64,000 bases of DNA from Mesorhizobium tamadayense (GCF_003863365.1 NZ_RQXT01000020.1:1-64000); one strand, 5' to 3'. Shown: positions 1 to 9,706, counted from the first letter of the stretch. Numbers and translations are program-made. Notes: generated by a model not told the origin, from the sequence alone.

Positions 1-641
1 TTTTCTGAGTCTCGACAACCAGAGAGAAGACGGACAAAACCCGCTTTACGGGGCATGCACATGCGGCATTTCGATTCACTCAGAACTTTCCCCGGACAGC
101 CCTGCATCGCCCGGGACAGTGAAGCTCAACAAGGCATTCGGTTTTCGCCTGTTTTCCGGCGGACAGGTCGCCTTCTTTCCAGTCCTGAATGCGATGCCGC
201 GCCCGGATCTCGTGCTGGAAGCCCGTGCCGACCTCGCCGAAATGGCTGAGCTCACTATACTGCTCGAGCATGCCTCGTTGGGCTGCCTGTCGCTGATCTG
301 CATCTGCGATGGCTTGGCCTTGCCGCTTGTGCTGAAACCGCGCCCGATTTTGCATGGTCTCATTCCGTGCTGCCAGGTCGTCTACTGCCGCTCCCACGCG
401 GATCTTGTCCGCTGCGCCGAGGCCGCGGGGCGCTTTCTCCTGCGGCGCGGAAAGCTGCTATGCCTCGTCGACGCCATGGGTCCGGTTCCGGGTCTGTCCG
501 GCAGGTATTTTCCGAAGAAGGGGATCAAGTATTTCAAGGGTCCGAAATCACCCTCGCCGGGAGACTTGACGTTTACCGAGATGGTGCTGTTCGGCTCCTG
601 AAGGAATCGCGGAGCCGGCCAAAATCCGCCGACACTTGAAA
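1..641. other. No gene assigned (641 bases at window edge)
   Basis: Several overlapping reading frames are open on both strands here (for example about 119-601 on + and 80-397 on -). None has a convincing ribosome binding site, a recognisable motif or a family resemblance, and they exclude one another. The stretch lies downstream of the Wzy-like gene, so it may hold its terminator or the end of a gene outside the window. I see nothing I can support. Confidence 0.4.
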
Positions 642-2159
642 TCAGCTCGACGCCTCCGTCCTTGCCGCCGCGGCCATGCGCCAGCGTGTTCCCAGCGAGA
701 CGCCCACGAGCAGAAGGCAGAAGGCAAGGGCGAGAGGGGAGTAGAACGCCTCCTCCTGAAGCACGGCGTTGGCCGATATGGTGACGATGCCGACAAAACC
801 GAACAGGAAATCCGGGTCGCCGGTTTCGATGAGCTGCCGCCGCAACGCCGCGGCCAACGCCGTCAGGAAGCCGAAGAAGACGAGGCTGCCTACGCCCATC
901 TGGTAAAGCATGACGCCGACCGCGCTCTCGACCGGGACGGAGGCGGCGCCCTCGGCCTGGGCGCTTTGCCAGTTGAGATTGATGCTCGTACTCGACAGGT
1001 TGCCGCCGAGACCCAGTCCTTGGCCTAGCGGGTCGGCCAGGAAGTCGCGCATGCCGGCAATCAGGCCGAGGACGTGATAATCGCCATGCGTGGCGCCATA
1101 GGCGATCGCCGCTGTCGTCCAGACCACGGCCAGGGCCATCACGGCCATGAGCGCCAGACCGGCGCGGGAAGGACTGTAGACGAGCCGCACGGCGATCGCG
1201 ACGAAGAGTAGGAAGGTAGCGCCCTTGGAGCCGATGACGAGCAGCAGCGGCAAGGCCGCGAAAGGCAGCAACCATCGTCCTCTGAAGAGGAGCCAAGCCG
1301 AAATGATGCTCAAGGCATAACCATAGCTGATCGGATGGAAGTTCGGGCCGCCGATGCGGAAGACGCTGGGCAGAATGTCGTTGAACAGCGGCGTGTTGAA
1401 GAAGGTCGTGGTCATCACGTCCTCGATCCCACGGTAGACGAAACCCGTTTCCTGGAGCGCCTTTTCCCACACGCCTGTCTCGACCTGCCGCGATATGCTG
1501 CGCTCGACATATTGGTCGCCATGGAAGAGGCCGAGGAAATCCATGGTGAAGATCAGTTCCGCATAGCCATAGATGATCGCGCCGGCGCCGAGCCAGAGCA
1601 TGCTCTTGCGCAGATCGACGGGATAAAGGCTGGCGGCGAGGACCGCGACGTGGAAGCAGGCGAGCGGCGTGATCGTGTTGCGGAAATAGACGACGGCGTC
1701 CTTCGGCCCGCCGTACACGGCGCCGAGAGCGAAATAGAGACAAATCGTTCCGCACAGCACCATGCTCAGCAGCAGCCATGGGCGCAATTCGCTCAGCGCG
1801 CGGACGCGGTACTGAAGCGAGGCGGCCAGGAAAATGGCAAACGCGGTCATCAAGATGATGAAGTTCGTGCCGCGCAGCGCGTCGAACGTGTCGTTGTCGG
1901 CGATGTAAGGGGTGAACCAGGCGACCACGAGGTTCTGGTAGAGGAAGGCGCAGATGATCAGCACGGGAACGCCCGAAGGCATCGCGTTCGAAATGATCAG
2001 CGTCAGCACGAAGGTCGCGGCCACCCCGAACGGGGTCCAGACGGCAAAGGCGGAGACGGCGAGCGCAACGACAAGCAAGGCCGTGCCGACATGCAGCAGG
2101 GCTTCGGGCGTGTCCCTGCCCGGCAGTCCGACAGGCGAATAGGCCTGCGTCGTGCTCAT
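642..2159 (-). CDS. Wzy-like O-antigen/exopolysaccharide polymerase, multi-spanning membrane protein
   Basis: This 505-residue protein is almost entirely hydrophobic helices, roughly 11-12 membrane segments, beginning near residue 23. A hydrophilic interruption of about 70 residues (near 235-305, including LGLFHGDQYVERS) fits the large periplasmic loop of O-antigen ligase/polymerase (Wzy, WaaL, ExoQ) families. Such proteins join lipid-linked repeat units at the periplasmic face. It is the last of three minus-strand genes after the co-polymerase and the GH5 gene, the expected company for a Wzx/Wzy pathway. Assignment rests on topology and context because the family has little sequence conservation; a WaaL-type ligase is the alternative. 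The ATG at 2159 has only a weak AAGGG upstream. Confidence 0.75.
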   Translation of the reverse strand: MSTTQAYSPVGLPGRDTPEALLHVGTALLVVALAVSAFAVWTPFGVAATFVLTLIISNAMPSGVPVLIICAFLYQNLVVAWFTPYIADNDTFDALRGTNFIILMTAFAIFLAASLQYRVRALSELRPWLLLSMVLCGTICLYFALGAVYGGPKDAVVYFRNTITPLACFHVAVLAASLYPVDLRKSMLWLGAGAIIYGYAELIFTMDFLGLFHGDQYVERSISRQVETGVWEKALQETGFVYRGIEDVMTTTFFNTPLFNDILPSVFRIGGPNFHPISYGYALSIISAWLLFRGRWLLPFAALPLLLVIGSKGATFLLFVAIAVRLVYSPSRAGLALMAVMALAVVWTTAAIAYGATHGDYHVLGLIAGMRDFLADPLGQGLGLGGNLSSTSINLNWQSAQAEGAASVPVESAVGVMLYQMGVGSLVFFGFLTALAAALRRQLIETGDPDFLFGFVGIVTISANAVLQEEAFYSPLALAFCLLLVGVSLGTRWRMAAAARTEASS

Positions 2160-2230
2160 CCCTTGCCCGCTCCTGTCATTGCTTGCCGCGGCAAGTCTTT
2201 ATGGCGCCTATCGTCCATGTCCGTGCCCGC

Positions 2231-3340
2231 TTAATTTTCAAGGAGCGCGGCGATCATCGAGCCGTCGAAGCCTTCGACGCTCTGCCTGCTCCTGATGAAG
2301 CCGAAACCCTGATCGAGCTCCCAATAGATCCATGCCACATGGTTCGCGTCAGCCGCCTTGCGCACGGCGCGCACCCACGACGCGCGGCTTTCGGCGTCCA
2401 CGCAGAAATTGAGCACGCCGAATTCGTTCAGCATGACCGGGCAGCCGTGGGTCGCGGACCAATACCCAAGATCGGCAAAATCCTGGGCGATCCGGGCCTC
2501 CGTCCAAGGCGCCGACAGTTCGTCCTCAACGAGCCTGACGGCCTCTTCGTCGCCCGCCGCGCGCAATTTGGACAGCTGCCGGATCACCGTCGCCGTGTCC
2601 TTGCTTGCGGGAAAGGGCAGGTTCGCGATGCGCGCGAGCGGCGAGGCATCCCAGTTCTTGCACTGGTGGGTGAATGCCATGGGGGCGTAATAGTGGACGG
2701 CGGCGATCTGGTTGTCGTCGGCGAGCGGCGGCGTGCCGGCGATTTCCCAGATACCCTGAAACCGTGCCGGTCCCCAGACCAGCGTGTGGCGCGGGCAGCT
2801 CGCTCGCAGCGTCGCGGCGATCCGTTCCCGCAGCGCCAGCCATGCGCTCCGTTCCATGGGAGGCTCGTTCAGCAGCTCCGGATAGACCGATTGCGCCGGC
2901 AGATCGGCGACGACGACGCGCAACACCGTCCAGGCCTGGAGCACCTGTTCTGCCGCTGCCTCGGGATCGTTTCGGAAAGCCGCCACGAGCTCGCCCGAGG
3001 GATGCATGTAGAGGAGGACTGAAAAGCCCGATGCGACAAGGTCCCCGATCCCGTTCTGGATGCGGCGAAGCGTTGCCGGGTCGCCGCTGGAGACGAGATC
3101 GCCGTTTACCGGCAGCCGGATCGTCTCGAACCCCGATTGGCGCAACTTTTCAAGCGTGGCCCTAGTGGGCGCAAACCCATCGTCACGGTCGAGCCATCCG
3201 GGAAGGTTGAAGCCGCGCGAAGGAACGCGGGCGCCGGCCGTTGCCAGCGCGGCGGACCGTGGCAGAGGGGAGGTGGCGAGAACGGCTCCGGCGGCAAGAG
3301 CCAGCGCATGTCGCCGTGACACCTTGGGCGGCGATGTCAT
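2231..3340 (-). CDS. Tat-exported glycoside hydrolase family 5 (cellulase-like)
   Basis: A 369-residue secreted glycanase. The N-terminus has a twin-arginine-type signal (SRRHALALAAGAV, residues 8-20). The body is a GH5-like (beta/alpha)8 barrel: the acid/base Glu sits in LLNEPP (E159) and the nucleophile Glu in MLNEFG (E306), with RLPVN near 75 and HYYAP near 216 as further family signatures. GH5 enzymes cut beta-1,4-glucans and related beta-glycans with retention. Within a polysaccharide operon it probably trims or releases the polymer made by its neighbours, as endoglucanases do in cellulose and succinoglycan loci. It lies 20 bases after the co-polymerase gene and 71 bases before the polymerase gene. 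Confidence 0.88.
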   Translation of the reverse strand: MTSPPKVSRRHALALAAGAVLATSPLPRSAALATAGARVPSRGFNLPGWLDRDDGFAPTRATLEKLRQSGFETIRLPVNGDLVSSGDPATLRRIQNGIGDLVASGFSVLLYMHPSGELVAAFRNDPEAAAEQVLQAWTVLRVVVADLPAQSVYPELLNEPPMERSAWLALRERIAATLRASCPRHTLVWGPARFQGIWEIAGTPPLADDNQIAAVHYYAPMAFTHQCKNWDASPLARIANLPFPASKDTATVIRQLSKLRAAGDEEAVRLVEDELSAPWTEARIAQDFADLGYWSATHGCPVMLNEFGVLNFCVDAESRASWVRAVRKAADANHVAWIYWELDQGFGFIRSRQSVEGFDGSMIAALLEN

Positions 3341-3360
3341 CGATCCACCCCGTCCACCGC

Positions 3361-5508
3361 CTATCCCCGGGCGGCGGCGCTGCGGCGCTGTTCAGCGGCT
3401 GCGATCGCCTCGGCCGGCCGCGCGCCGTCGGGCGCGACGACAAGAGTGGCGCTGCGGCCGATCTGGCCGGCACCGAATTTTTGCGCGAGCAGCCTAGCGG
3501 CTTCCGAAGGCTGCTCGGACGGGCCGAGCGCCAGAAGCGCAAGGTCGGCTTTGGCGAAAAGTTCCGGATTCCAGCCGTTCTCATTGAACGAGGGCGCGAT
3601 CACGAGCACGAAATCGAACGCGCTGCCGGCTTCCGCCAAAATGCCGCGGAACGTGTTGCGATCCGCAACGCCTGGACCCTTTTCCGCCACAGAGCTGCAC
3701 ACGATAGTCTGCAGGCCGGTCGCGCCATCGATGAACAACCCGGCTCCGTCGGTCGTCGAGTTGGACAGGTGATCGCCAATTTCGACCATCAGCACATTCT
3801 GATCGGCCCTTTGCATGCCGATGCCCAGCATCGCGCCCGCGATCCTTGCCTCGAAGCTGCTGCGGATCGAGGACACGAGGATGACAAAGGGTTTGCCATG
3901 GTCGTTCAAGTGCAGGACCATCTGCCGCATGATCTTCAGGACGTCGAGCGAAAGCGTTTCGTTTCCGGTCTGGAACAGCTGCTTCCTGATCGCCTTGATG
4001 TTGGAATAGGCTGTCCCGCCGGCAACGCCAGGCAGACGATATTCGCCGAAATTGGCCGGCATCGGCAATGGCCGGGGGCTGGCGGGCGCGCCGTCCTTGC
4101 GGTCCGCGACCGGCTCCGGCGCGACATCCTTCGGTGCCTGCGGATCCTCTTGCGGCTGCGGGACCGGACCAAGCGCCAAGGCCAGGCCGCATCCGGCGAG
4201 TAGCCCCAGAACGGCGCTTACCAGGAGAAGCAGGACCGGTTTCGGCCAAGTCGGCTGCACCGGCGGTGAGGCCACGCCGATCTTGCGCGCCTCGGAGGTC
4301 TGCACGCCCTGCATCTGGGAGGTTTCCTGCGCGCGCTTGAGGTAGTCGTCGAGCACAGCGCGCGCCGCCTGGGCCTCCGATTCCAACTGCCGCAGCTGCA
4401 CCTGGGCGATGTTCGAGTTCGTCGACTGCTGGCGCAGGGCTTCGAGCTTGTCCTGCAGCTTCCCGACATTCTGCACGGCAAGGTCGTAGCTGGCCTTCAA
4501 CTGCTGCCTTATGCGATCCGCCTCGGCGGCCATCAGCCGCTTCAACCGCTCCAGCTCGGACTGAAGCCGCCCGATGGTCGGGTGACGCGGCCCATACATG
4601 GTTTGCAGGCTGGCAAGCTCGGTGGCGCGCTGGTTGTAGTCGTCGCGCAATTTGATGGCCGAGGTGGAGGTAAGAATGTCCGCAAGCTTGGCGAGCCCGG
4701 CCGGCGAATTGCCCGCCGCCAGCGCCTGGTTGTACCGGTCCTTGGCCTGATCGGCGTCGCCCTGGGCGGCGATCAGCTGCGTCGTGAGCTGATCGAGCTG
4801 CGACTGCAGCGTGCCGCCATCCGTCGAATTCACGATATTATGTTTCGTCTTGAAATCCTCAACCGCCCGCTCGGCGTCGCTGACGTCCTTCTGCAGGCCC
4901 GAGATCCTGTCCGTCAGCAGCGTGTTCACGTCGCTGTTGGCGGTCTCGCGTTCTCCTACGAGGCCTGCCCGGTACTGGTCGACGATGGCATTGGCGATGC
5001 GCGCGGCCTTTTCCGGCGACGGCGACGTGAAGCTGACATTGATGACGTAGGTGAGCCCCTCGCGCTCCACCGACACCTTGCCTTGGAAGCGCTTGAAGGC
5101 CGCGTCCTGCGGCGAGGTCGCGCCGGCGCCGAACAGCGACAACAGGCGCGACATCAGGCCGACGCCGGTGAATTCGGGATCGCTGTCGAGCTTCTGGCTT
5201 TTGAAAACCGAGCCCAGCAGGTCAGGCGACTGGATGACGAAGACCTGGCTGGCGATGGCGGCGCTGTCGGAGCCGATCCCCGGAAGCACGTTGTTGAAAT
5301 TGGTCGCGCGCGTGTCGCGGGGGTCGATCAGTATCGAGGCCGTTGCGGTATAGCTCGGTTTGGTCACCGCGAGATAGGAAAGCGCCAGCAGCAATGCCGC
5401 GCCGGCGATGGCAAGCACCATCACGCGACGCGCCCAAAGGATGGCCCACACGGCACCTATGTCGAACAGCGGCGGAAGAGTGCGCTCGTCGATCCTGGCT
5501 GGCTTCAT
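3361..5508 (-). CDS. Wzc/GumC-like polysaccharide co-polymerase with degenerate kinase domain
   Basis: A 715-residue inner-membrane protein that would control chain length and export. The N-terminal Wzz domain has a first membrane helix near residues 28-50 (MVLAIAGAALLLALSYLAV), then a long coiled coil (about 180-400, rich in Q, L, E and A) and a second helix just after a Pro-rich PPVQPTWPKP, the classic Wzz end. The cytoplasmic C-terminal part resembles a BY-kinase/ParA fold but lacks Walker A: the expected GxGKS/T position reads SSIRSSFEARIAG (about residues 541-555). It also ends without a tyrosine cluster. I chose the ATG at 5508 because GAGGAAAATTG precedes it; an upstream ATG at 5559 has no site. 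First gene of the minus-strand operon. Confidence 0.88.
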   Translation of the reverse strand: MKPARIDERTLPPLFDIGAVWAILWARRVMVLAIAGAALLLALSYLAVTKPSYTATASILIDPRDTRATNFNNVLPGIGSDSAAIASQVFVIQSPDLLGSVFKSQKLDSDPEFTGVGLMSRLLSLFGAGATSPQDAAFKRFQGKVSVEREGLTYVINVSFTSPSPEKAARIANAIVDQYRAGLVGERETANSDVNTLLTDRISGLQKDVSDAERAVEDFKTKHNIVNSTDGGTLQSQLDQLTTQLIAAQGDADQAKDRYNQALAAGNSPAGLAKLADILTSTSAIKLRDDYNQRATELASLQTMYGPRHPTIGRLQSELERLKRLMAAEADRIRQQLKASYDLAVQNVGKLQDKLEALRQQSTNSNIAQVQLRQLESEAQAARAVLDDYLKRAQETSQMQGVQTSEARKIGVASPPVQPTWPKPVLLLLVSAVLGLLAGCGLALALGPVPQPQEDPQAPKDVAPEPVADRKDGAPASPRPLPMPANFGEYRLPGVAGGTAYSNIKAIRKQLFQTGNETLSLDVLKIMRQMVLHLNDHGKPFVILVSSIRSSFEARIAGAMLGIGMQRADQNVLMVEIGDHLSNSTTDGAGLFIDGATGLQTIVCSSVAEKGPGVADRNTFRGILAEAGSAFDFVLVIAPSFNENGWNPELFAKADLALLALGPSEQPSEAARLLAQKFGAGQIGRSATLVVAPDGARPAEAIAAAEQRRSAAARG

Positions 5509-5747
5509 CAATTTTCCTCGTGCAGAGCCGCGATCCCACGACCTCACTCGTGGCCGCATTATTAAGGATTATCGTTAGCCATCCGTTAAGGGTGGCGGCG
5601 CGACGATGAGTTCGGCGCGGGCGAGGCCGGTAACCATGCGAAGCGTTCGCGCTGGCGCGTTTGCGGCATTTTGCTTATGCAGGATCGGGTTTTGAGCGTC
5701 GTCGCAGGTGCAGGGTAGGCCCTCGCCGATCGTCTCAGGAGGCGAGG
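5509..5747. promoter_or_regulatory. Divergent promoter region between co-polymerase and flippase genes
   Basis: These 239 bases separate two divergent gene sets and must carry both promoters. The left part is locally AT-rich (TTATTAAGGATTATCGTTAG around 5559-5578) in otherwise GC-rich DNA. No operator could be named. The right end holds the AGGAGG site used by the flippase TTG start. Confidence 0.5.
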
Positions 5748-7160
5748 TTGAAGGATAAGACAGGGAACCGCGAGGCCGCCCCGGGGGCAGCGGCCAGCCC
5801 GGCGACCGACATGCGCATGTCGATCACAGCCCTCGCCAAGAGCGGCGCCGTGGCCGGCGTCATCAAGCTCACAAGCGCCGGCCTGTCCTTCCTGATGTTC
5901 GTGGCCGTGGCGATTGTGACGGACGAACGCGAGTTCGGCCTCTACAGCGCCACCTATGCCGGCGCGAGCCTGGTGTCTTTTTTCGCTTCGGTTGGCCAGC
6001 AGAGCACCGTGCTCAGGTTCTGGCCTCAATATGCCGGGTTAGGCGATCTCGGATCGGCTCACGGGCTGATGGCGCGCGCCATTCTCGTCGCGCTGGCCGG
6101 GCTGGTCGCCACAAGCCTGCTCATCATCGTGGTGGGATTCCTGCCCTTCGTCGGCAGGGGAACGCCGGAATGGCTGCCGCTGTGCGTGGCGGCCGCGGTG
6201 CTGTCGTTCTCGCTCGGCTGGTCGGAGTTTACCTCCGGCGCTTTCAGGGCCAAGAACGCGCTGATATCGGGCCTGTTGCCGCGGGACATCATCTGGCGCG
6301 CGGCGACAATCGCCGCCGTTGTGGCGCTGCACTTCATGCATGTGAAGCTCGATGCGGTTGCCGCGACATATCTGACGGCGCTGCTGCTCATCCTCTCGGT
6401 CGTCCCGCAAACAATCGTCCTGGTGCGCGACACGGCGCGAGCAGATCGCGGCGGTCTCACGCAAGGGCAAAAGCAGGAATTCAAAACCGTGACGCTCGGC
6501 CTATGGGGTGTCACCTCCCTGCCGCCCGCGCTCGGCCAGGTAAGCACCCTGCTCGTGGCTATGATCCTGGGGCCGGAGGCGGCGGGCGCGATCTTTGTGG
6601 CGGACCGGACCACGCGCTTCGTGACCCTTGCCCTCAATGGCATGAACCAGGCGCTGGCGCCCCAGATATCGGCCGCCTTCTACAGCGGCGACAGGGCTCA
6701 CGTCCACCGCATCACCAGTCTGGCCGCGCTCGGCGGATCGGCCATTGCGCTATGCGTGCTGGCGGCGTTCTGGATATTCGGCAACTTCATCCTGTTCATG
6801 TTCAACCCGGCCTATGCGACGCCGACCATGAGGGCGACGCTCGTCATCTTCGGCATAGGGGCGACCTTCGGCACCGCCTGCGGCCCGATCGAAATCCTGC
6901 TGCAGTTGACCGGTCTCCAGCATGCGCTGTTCAAGGTGCTTGTCGTTGTCAACATCATCGGGCTTTGCGTGACGGCCGTCGCAACCTACTACCTCGGACC
7001 GATAGGCGCGGCGCTCAGCATTGCCGCGACAGTCATCGCCTGGACGACCTTCGGGGTGTTGATCGCCCGGCGCAAAATCGGCATCAACCCGTCGATCCTC
7101 GGCTTGTCTTTTGGCAAGATCGGGCTCGTGCCGCACCTGCTCCTGAAAGGGCGTACGTGA
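5748..7160 (+). CDS. Wzx-type polysaccharide flippase
   Basis: A protein of about 470 residues with roughly 12-14 hydrophobic helices, of the MOP/PST flippase superfamily (RfbX, MurJ relatives). It would move lipid-linked oligosaccharide units across the inner membrane for the polymerase at 642-2159. The N-terminal pattern SGAVAGVIKLTSAGLSF followed by REFGLYSATYAGA is typical of Wzx/oligosaccharide flippases. I place the start at TTG 5748 because AGGAGG sits at 5737-5742, six bases upstream; an ATG at 5811 is the alternative. Its stop overlaps the GTG start of the glycosyltransferase (GTGA), which indicates translational coupling. Confidence 0.85.
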   Translation: MKDKTGNREAAPGAAASPATDMRMSITALAKSGAVAGVIKLTSAGLSFLMFVAVAIVTDEREFGLYSATYAGASLVSFFASVGQQSTVLRFWPQYAGLGDLGSAHGLMARAILVALAGLVATSLLIIVVGFLPFVGRGTPEWLPLCVAAAVLSFSLGWSEFTSGAFRAKNALISGLLPRDIIWRAATIAAVVALHFMHVKLDAVAATYLTALLLILSVVPQTIVLVRDTARADRGGLTQGQKQEFKTVTLGLWGVTSLPPALGQVSTLLVAMILGPEAAGAIFVADRTTRFVTLALNGMNQALAPQISAAFYSGDRAHVHRITSLAALGGSAIALCVLAAFWIFGNFILFMFNPAYATPTMRATLVIFGIGATFGTACGPIEILLQLTGLQHALFKVLVVVNIIGLCVTAVATYYLGPIGAALSIAATVIAWTTFGVLIARRKIGINPSILGLSFGKIGLVPHLLLKGRT

Positions 7161-8251
7161 AAATCGTCCAGGTGCAGACCCAGGCGGAGGCGGCGGGAGC
7201 GCAGCGCATCTCCGACATGGTGGGCGAAGGGTTGCGGGCGCGCGGGCATACGGTGCGCACCGTCTTCATGTATCGCAAGACCGATGCCTATGACCGCGAT
7301 CGCAATGCGGATTTCATCCTGGCGGAACGCCCGCGCGGATTGCCCGGGCAGATCCGGGCGACCATCGGACTTGTGCGATACCTGCGTGCGGCGCGCCCCG
7401 ACGCCGTCATCACTTACCAGCACTATGGCAATATCTTCGGCACGCTCGGCGCCCGGCTGGCCGGTGTGAGGCACATCGTCGCAAACCAGAGCGGCGCCCC
7501 GCACAGCAAGGGAGTCATGGGTCTGCTCTCCCAGATCGACAAGCTGATGGGCACGGTCGGCCTTTACCAGGCCAATGTCGTCAATTCCGGCTGGACGGAA
7601 GCGCAGTTCGGTCGCTATCCGCGATCCTATCGGCGGCGCATGCGCCGTATCGATCACGGTGTTCCCGCACCGGGCGAGGGACTCGACAAGGCAGAAGCGC
7701 GTGCCGCTTTCGGCCTGCCGCAAAACGTGTGGCTGGCCGTCTCGTCCGGCCGGCTGACGCGCATGAAGAACCAGATCGCGCTTGTCGGGGCGCTGGACCG
7801 ATTGCCTGACGTCCATGTCGCGCTCGCCGGCGCGGGGCCGGAACGCGAGGCGCTCGTCGCCTTTGCCGAAAGCCGCGGCGTGGCGGACCGCCTGCATCTC
7901 GTCGGCGAGGTTCCTCCGGCGCGCATCTTCGAATTCCTCGCGGCCGGCGATGCCTATGCGTTCGCCTCGATGACGGAGACCTTCGGCCTCGCCTGCGTCG
8001 AAGCGGCCATTTCCGGGCTGCCGGTCGTGGCGAGCAACCTCGACGTCTTGCGCGAGGTGCTGACCGCCGAGGACGGCGAACCCGCCGCGCTGTTCGTCGA
8101 GGCCGACGCCGCCGGCATGGCCAGGGGACTTGGCGATCTGTTCGCGCGGCCGGAATTCAAGGCCAGGCTTTCAACGGCGGGACGGCGGCTGCGGGACAAG
8201 TATTCGCCAGCCAGGATGTGCGCCGGCTATGAGGCGTTACTTCTTGGCTGA
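7157..8251 (+). CDS. GT4-family glycosyltransferase
   Basis: A 364-residue GT-B glycosyltransferase that transfers a sugar from a nucleotide donor to the growing repeat unit at the cytoplasmic membrane face. The N-terminal Rossmann half begins KIVQVQTQAEAAGAQR. The C-terminal half has the GT4 features SSGRLTRMKNQ, HLVGEVP and the EX7E-like run ETFGLACVEAAISGLPVVAS around residues 274-293. The start is the GTG at 7157 overlapping the flippase stop; the frame is open far upstream but that part is antisense-like shadow of the flippase gene. It ends convergently with the next gene, the two overlapping by 15 bases at 8237-8251. Confidence 0.88.
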   Translation: MKIVQVQTQAEAAGAQRISDMVGEGLRARGHTVRTVFMYRKTDAYDRDRNADFILAERPRGLPGQIRATIGLVRYLRAARPDAVITYQHYGNIFGTLGARLAGVRHIVANQSGAPHSKGVMGLLSQIDKLMGTVGLYQANVVNSGWTEAQFGRYPRSYRRRMRRIDHGVPAPGEGLDKAEARAAFGLPQNVWLAVSSGRLTRMKNQIALVGALDRLPDVHVALAGAGPEREALVAFAESRGVADRLHLVGEVPPARIFEFLAAGDAYAFASMTETFGLACVEAAISGLPVVASNLDVLREVLTAEDGEPAALFVEADAAGMARGLGDLFARPEFKARLSTAGRRLRDKYSPARMCAGYEALLLG

Positions 8252-9706
8252 CCGCTTCCGCACCGCGGCGATCCCGTCGATCACCTCCAGCCGGCCCGCC
8301 CGATTGAGCGTGTGGATCTTCGGATAGGGCCAGTCGCCAGCGGCATCGATCGGCCGGGGCGCCGACAGCCGCACCGCATGCTGGTTGAGCTCGAGCAACT
8401 CGGACAAGCCCAGCCCGCCGCCATAGCCCAGCGTTCCGTCCTGGACTGGAAGGAGCACGCGGCCCTCGCGGTTGCGGACGAAGGCTCCACCGGGGCGAGC
8501 CATGCGATGGTCGATCAGGATCGGGTTCGCCGGATGCGGCCGCCATGGACCGGCGAGCCCGGGAGCCGAGAAAACCACCAGCGTGTCGGAAGTGCTTCCA
8601 TGACCGTCCCGATCCGTGGCGAACAGCCACAGCAGTCCTTCATGCTCGAACAAGGTGGCATCGGAAATCTCGCCTTCGACCAGCACAGTCTCAGGAATCC
8701 ACCCGTCCGGGAAGGCCGAGGCGCGGTAGAGCGTGAGCGTGCCGCCGGCGCTCGCCTCCGGCAGCATCCAGATCACGCCGTCGCGCTCGAACACTTGCGG
8801 GTAGGAGAGGTGGTGGGCCTCCTCCAGCACGACTCGGGGCTCGCCGGCGACACCGTTCGCATCGAACGGAACAACGGAGATGACAGCCTTACCGGTCGCG
8901 TGCGGATAATCCTCGACGAAAACGAATGGCTGATCCCGCCACCAAAAGGGGAACGGGTCGGCATAGAAGTGGTCGCCGAGGTCCGGCAGCACCGACCAGC
9001 CGGTGCCGAGCTTGCCCATATCGGCGACGCTCGGCGCATCGGTGAAGCGGTAGCCGACACGCCAGTGCGCGTGGCGGAAGCGCGCGCGCCGGAGCGCTTC
9101 CCGGCCAAGCCGCGGAAGCGCCGCGCCGAGATACGCGGATGTGAACCGGCCTCGCTCACCGCGACCGTGGGTTTCAGCCTCCCGCGGCAGCCGGTCCGCA
9201 GCGAACGCGCGAACGACCGACCGAACCAGAGTGATGGCGCGGGCGAAGACGTCCTCGGTGCCGAGTGCGGTGGATTCGCGCTTGTCCACCATCGGCCGCG
9301 CCTGGCCCACCACCGTCTTCCTGTCGAGCACGGCCTCGATCACCGGCAGCCTGCCGGCCGCGACGGCAATCGCGGCCGAGAGATCGGCGCTGGAACCGTC
9401 GAAGCGAAGGCCGATGGTCGGAACGTCCGATGTGGCCGCATCGCCGGCAAGATCGAGCCTCAGCGCGGCAGGGCGGTTGCCGGGCCGAGCCTGGATTGCT
9501 TGCACGGCGGAGCTGAGAAGGGGCCCGCGCCGGCGGAAAAGACGTTGCTCGAAGTGGAAGGCGGCTTTTGCCGCGACAGGCCAGCTCGCCGGCCCGGGCC
9601 GATGCGCTACCGCGACGTCGTGGCCATCCGCCTCCAGCCGCTCTATGGCGACCTGCTGCCAATGGCGGGGCGCCGATTGCGGAACGATGACCTCGATCGC
9701 CAGCAT
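8237..9706 (-). CDS. GINT1-like (glucosamine inositolphosphorylceramide transferase N-domain) protein
   Basis: A 489-residue protein. Residues about 1-190 resemble the formyltransferase-like N-terminal half found in rhizobial relatives. Residues about 200-480 form repeated beta-blade segments (DHFYADPFPFWW, LSYPQVFERDG, WMLPEAS, DATLFEHEG, RPGGAFVRNREG), matching the propeller domain named after plant glucosamine inositolphosphorylceramide transferase. That part also resembles GH43/GH32-like propellers, so a sugar-binding or transferase role is plausible, but the bacterial function is not established. It is the only minus-strand gene between two plus-strand genes of the locus. The ATG at 9706 is the natural start. 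The 282 bases upstream to 9988 are a divergent promoter region with the GNAT gene. Confidence 0.7.
   Translation of the reverse strand: MLAIEVIVPQSAPRHWQQVAIERLEADGHDVAVAHRPGPASWPVAAKAAFHFEQRLFRRRGPLLSSAVQAIQARPGNRPAALRLDLAGDAATSDVPTIGLRFDGSSADLSAAIAVAAGRLPVIEAVLDRKTVVGQARPMVDKRESTALGTEDVFARAITLVRSVVRAFAADRLPREAETHGRGERGRFTSAYLGAALPRLGREALRRARFRHAHWRVGYRFTDAPSVADMGKLGTGWSVLPDLGDHFYADPFPFWWRDQPFVFVEDYPHATGKAVISVVPFDANGVAGEPRVVLEEAHHLSYPQVFERDGVIWMLPEASAGGTLTLYRASAFPDGWIPETVLVEGEISDATLFEHEGLLWLFATDRDGHGSTSDTLVVFSAPGLAGPWRPHPANPILIDHRMARPGGAFVRNREGRVLLPVQDGTLGYGGGLGLSELLELNQHAVRLSAPRPIDAAGDWPYPKIHTLNRAGRLEVIDGIAAVRKRSAKK

Noticed and set aside
119..601. 160-codon plus-strand frame at the window edge
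   Set aside because: GTG start with no ribosome site, no family features, and competing frames of similar length on the other strand.
382..1779. 465-codon open frame on the minus strand
   Set aside because: Out-of-phase shadow of the Wzy-like gene at 642-2159; Arg/Ala-rich, no motif or ribosome site.
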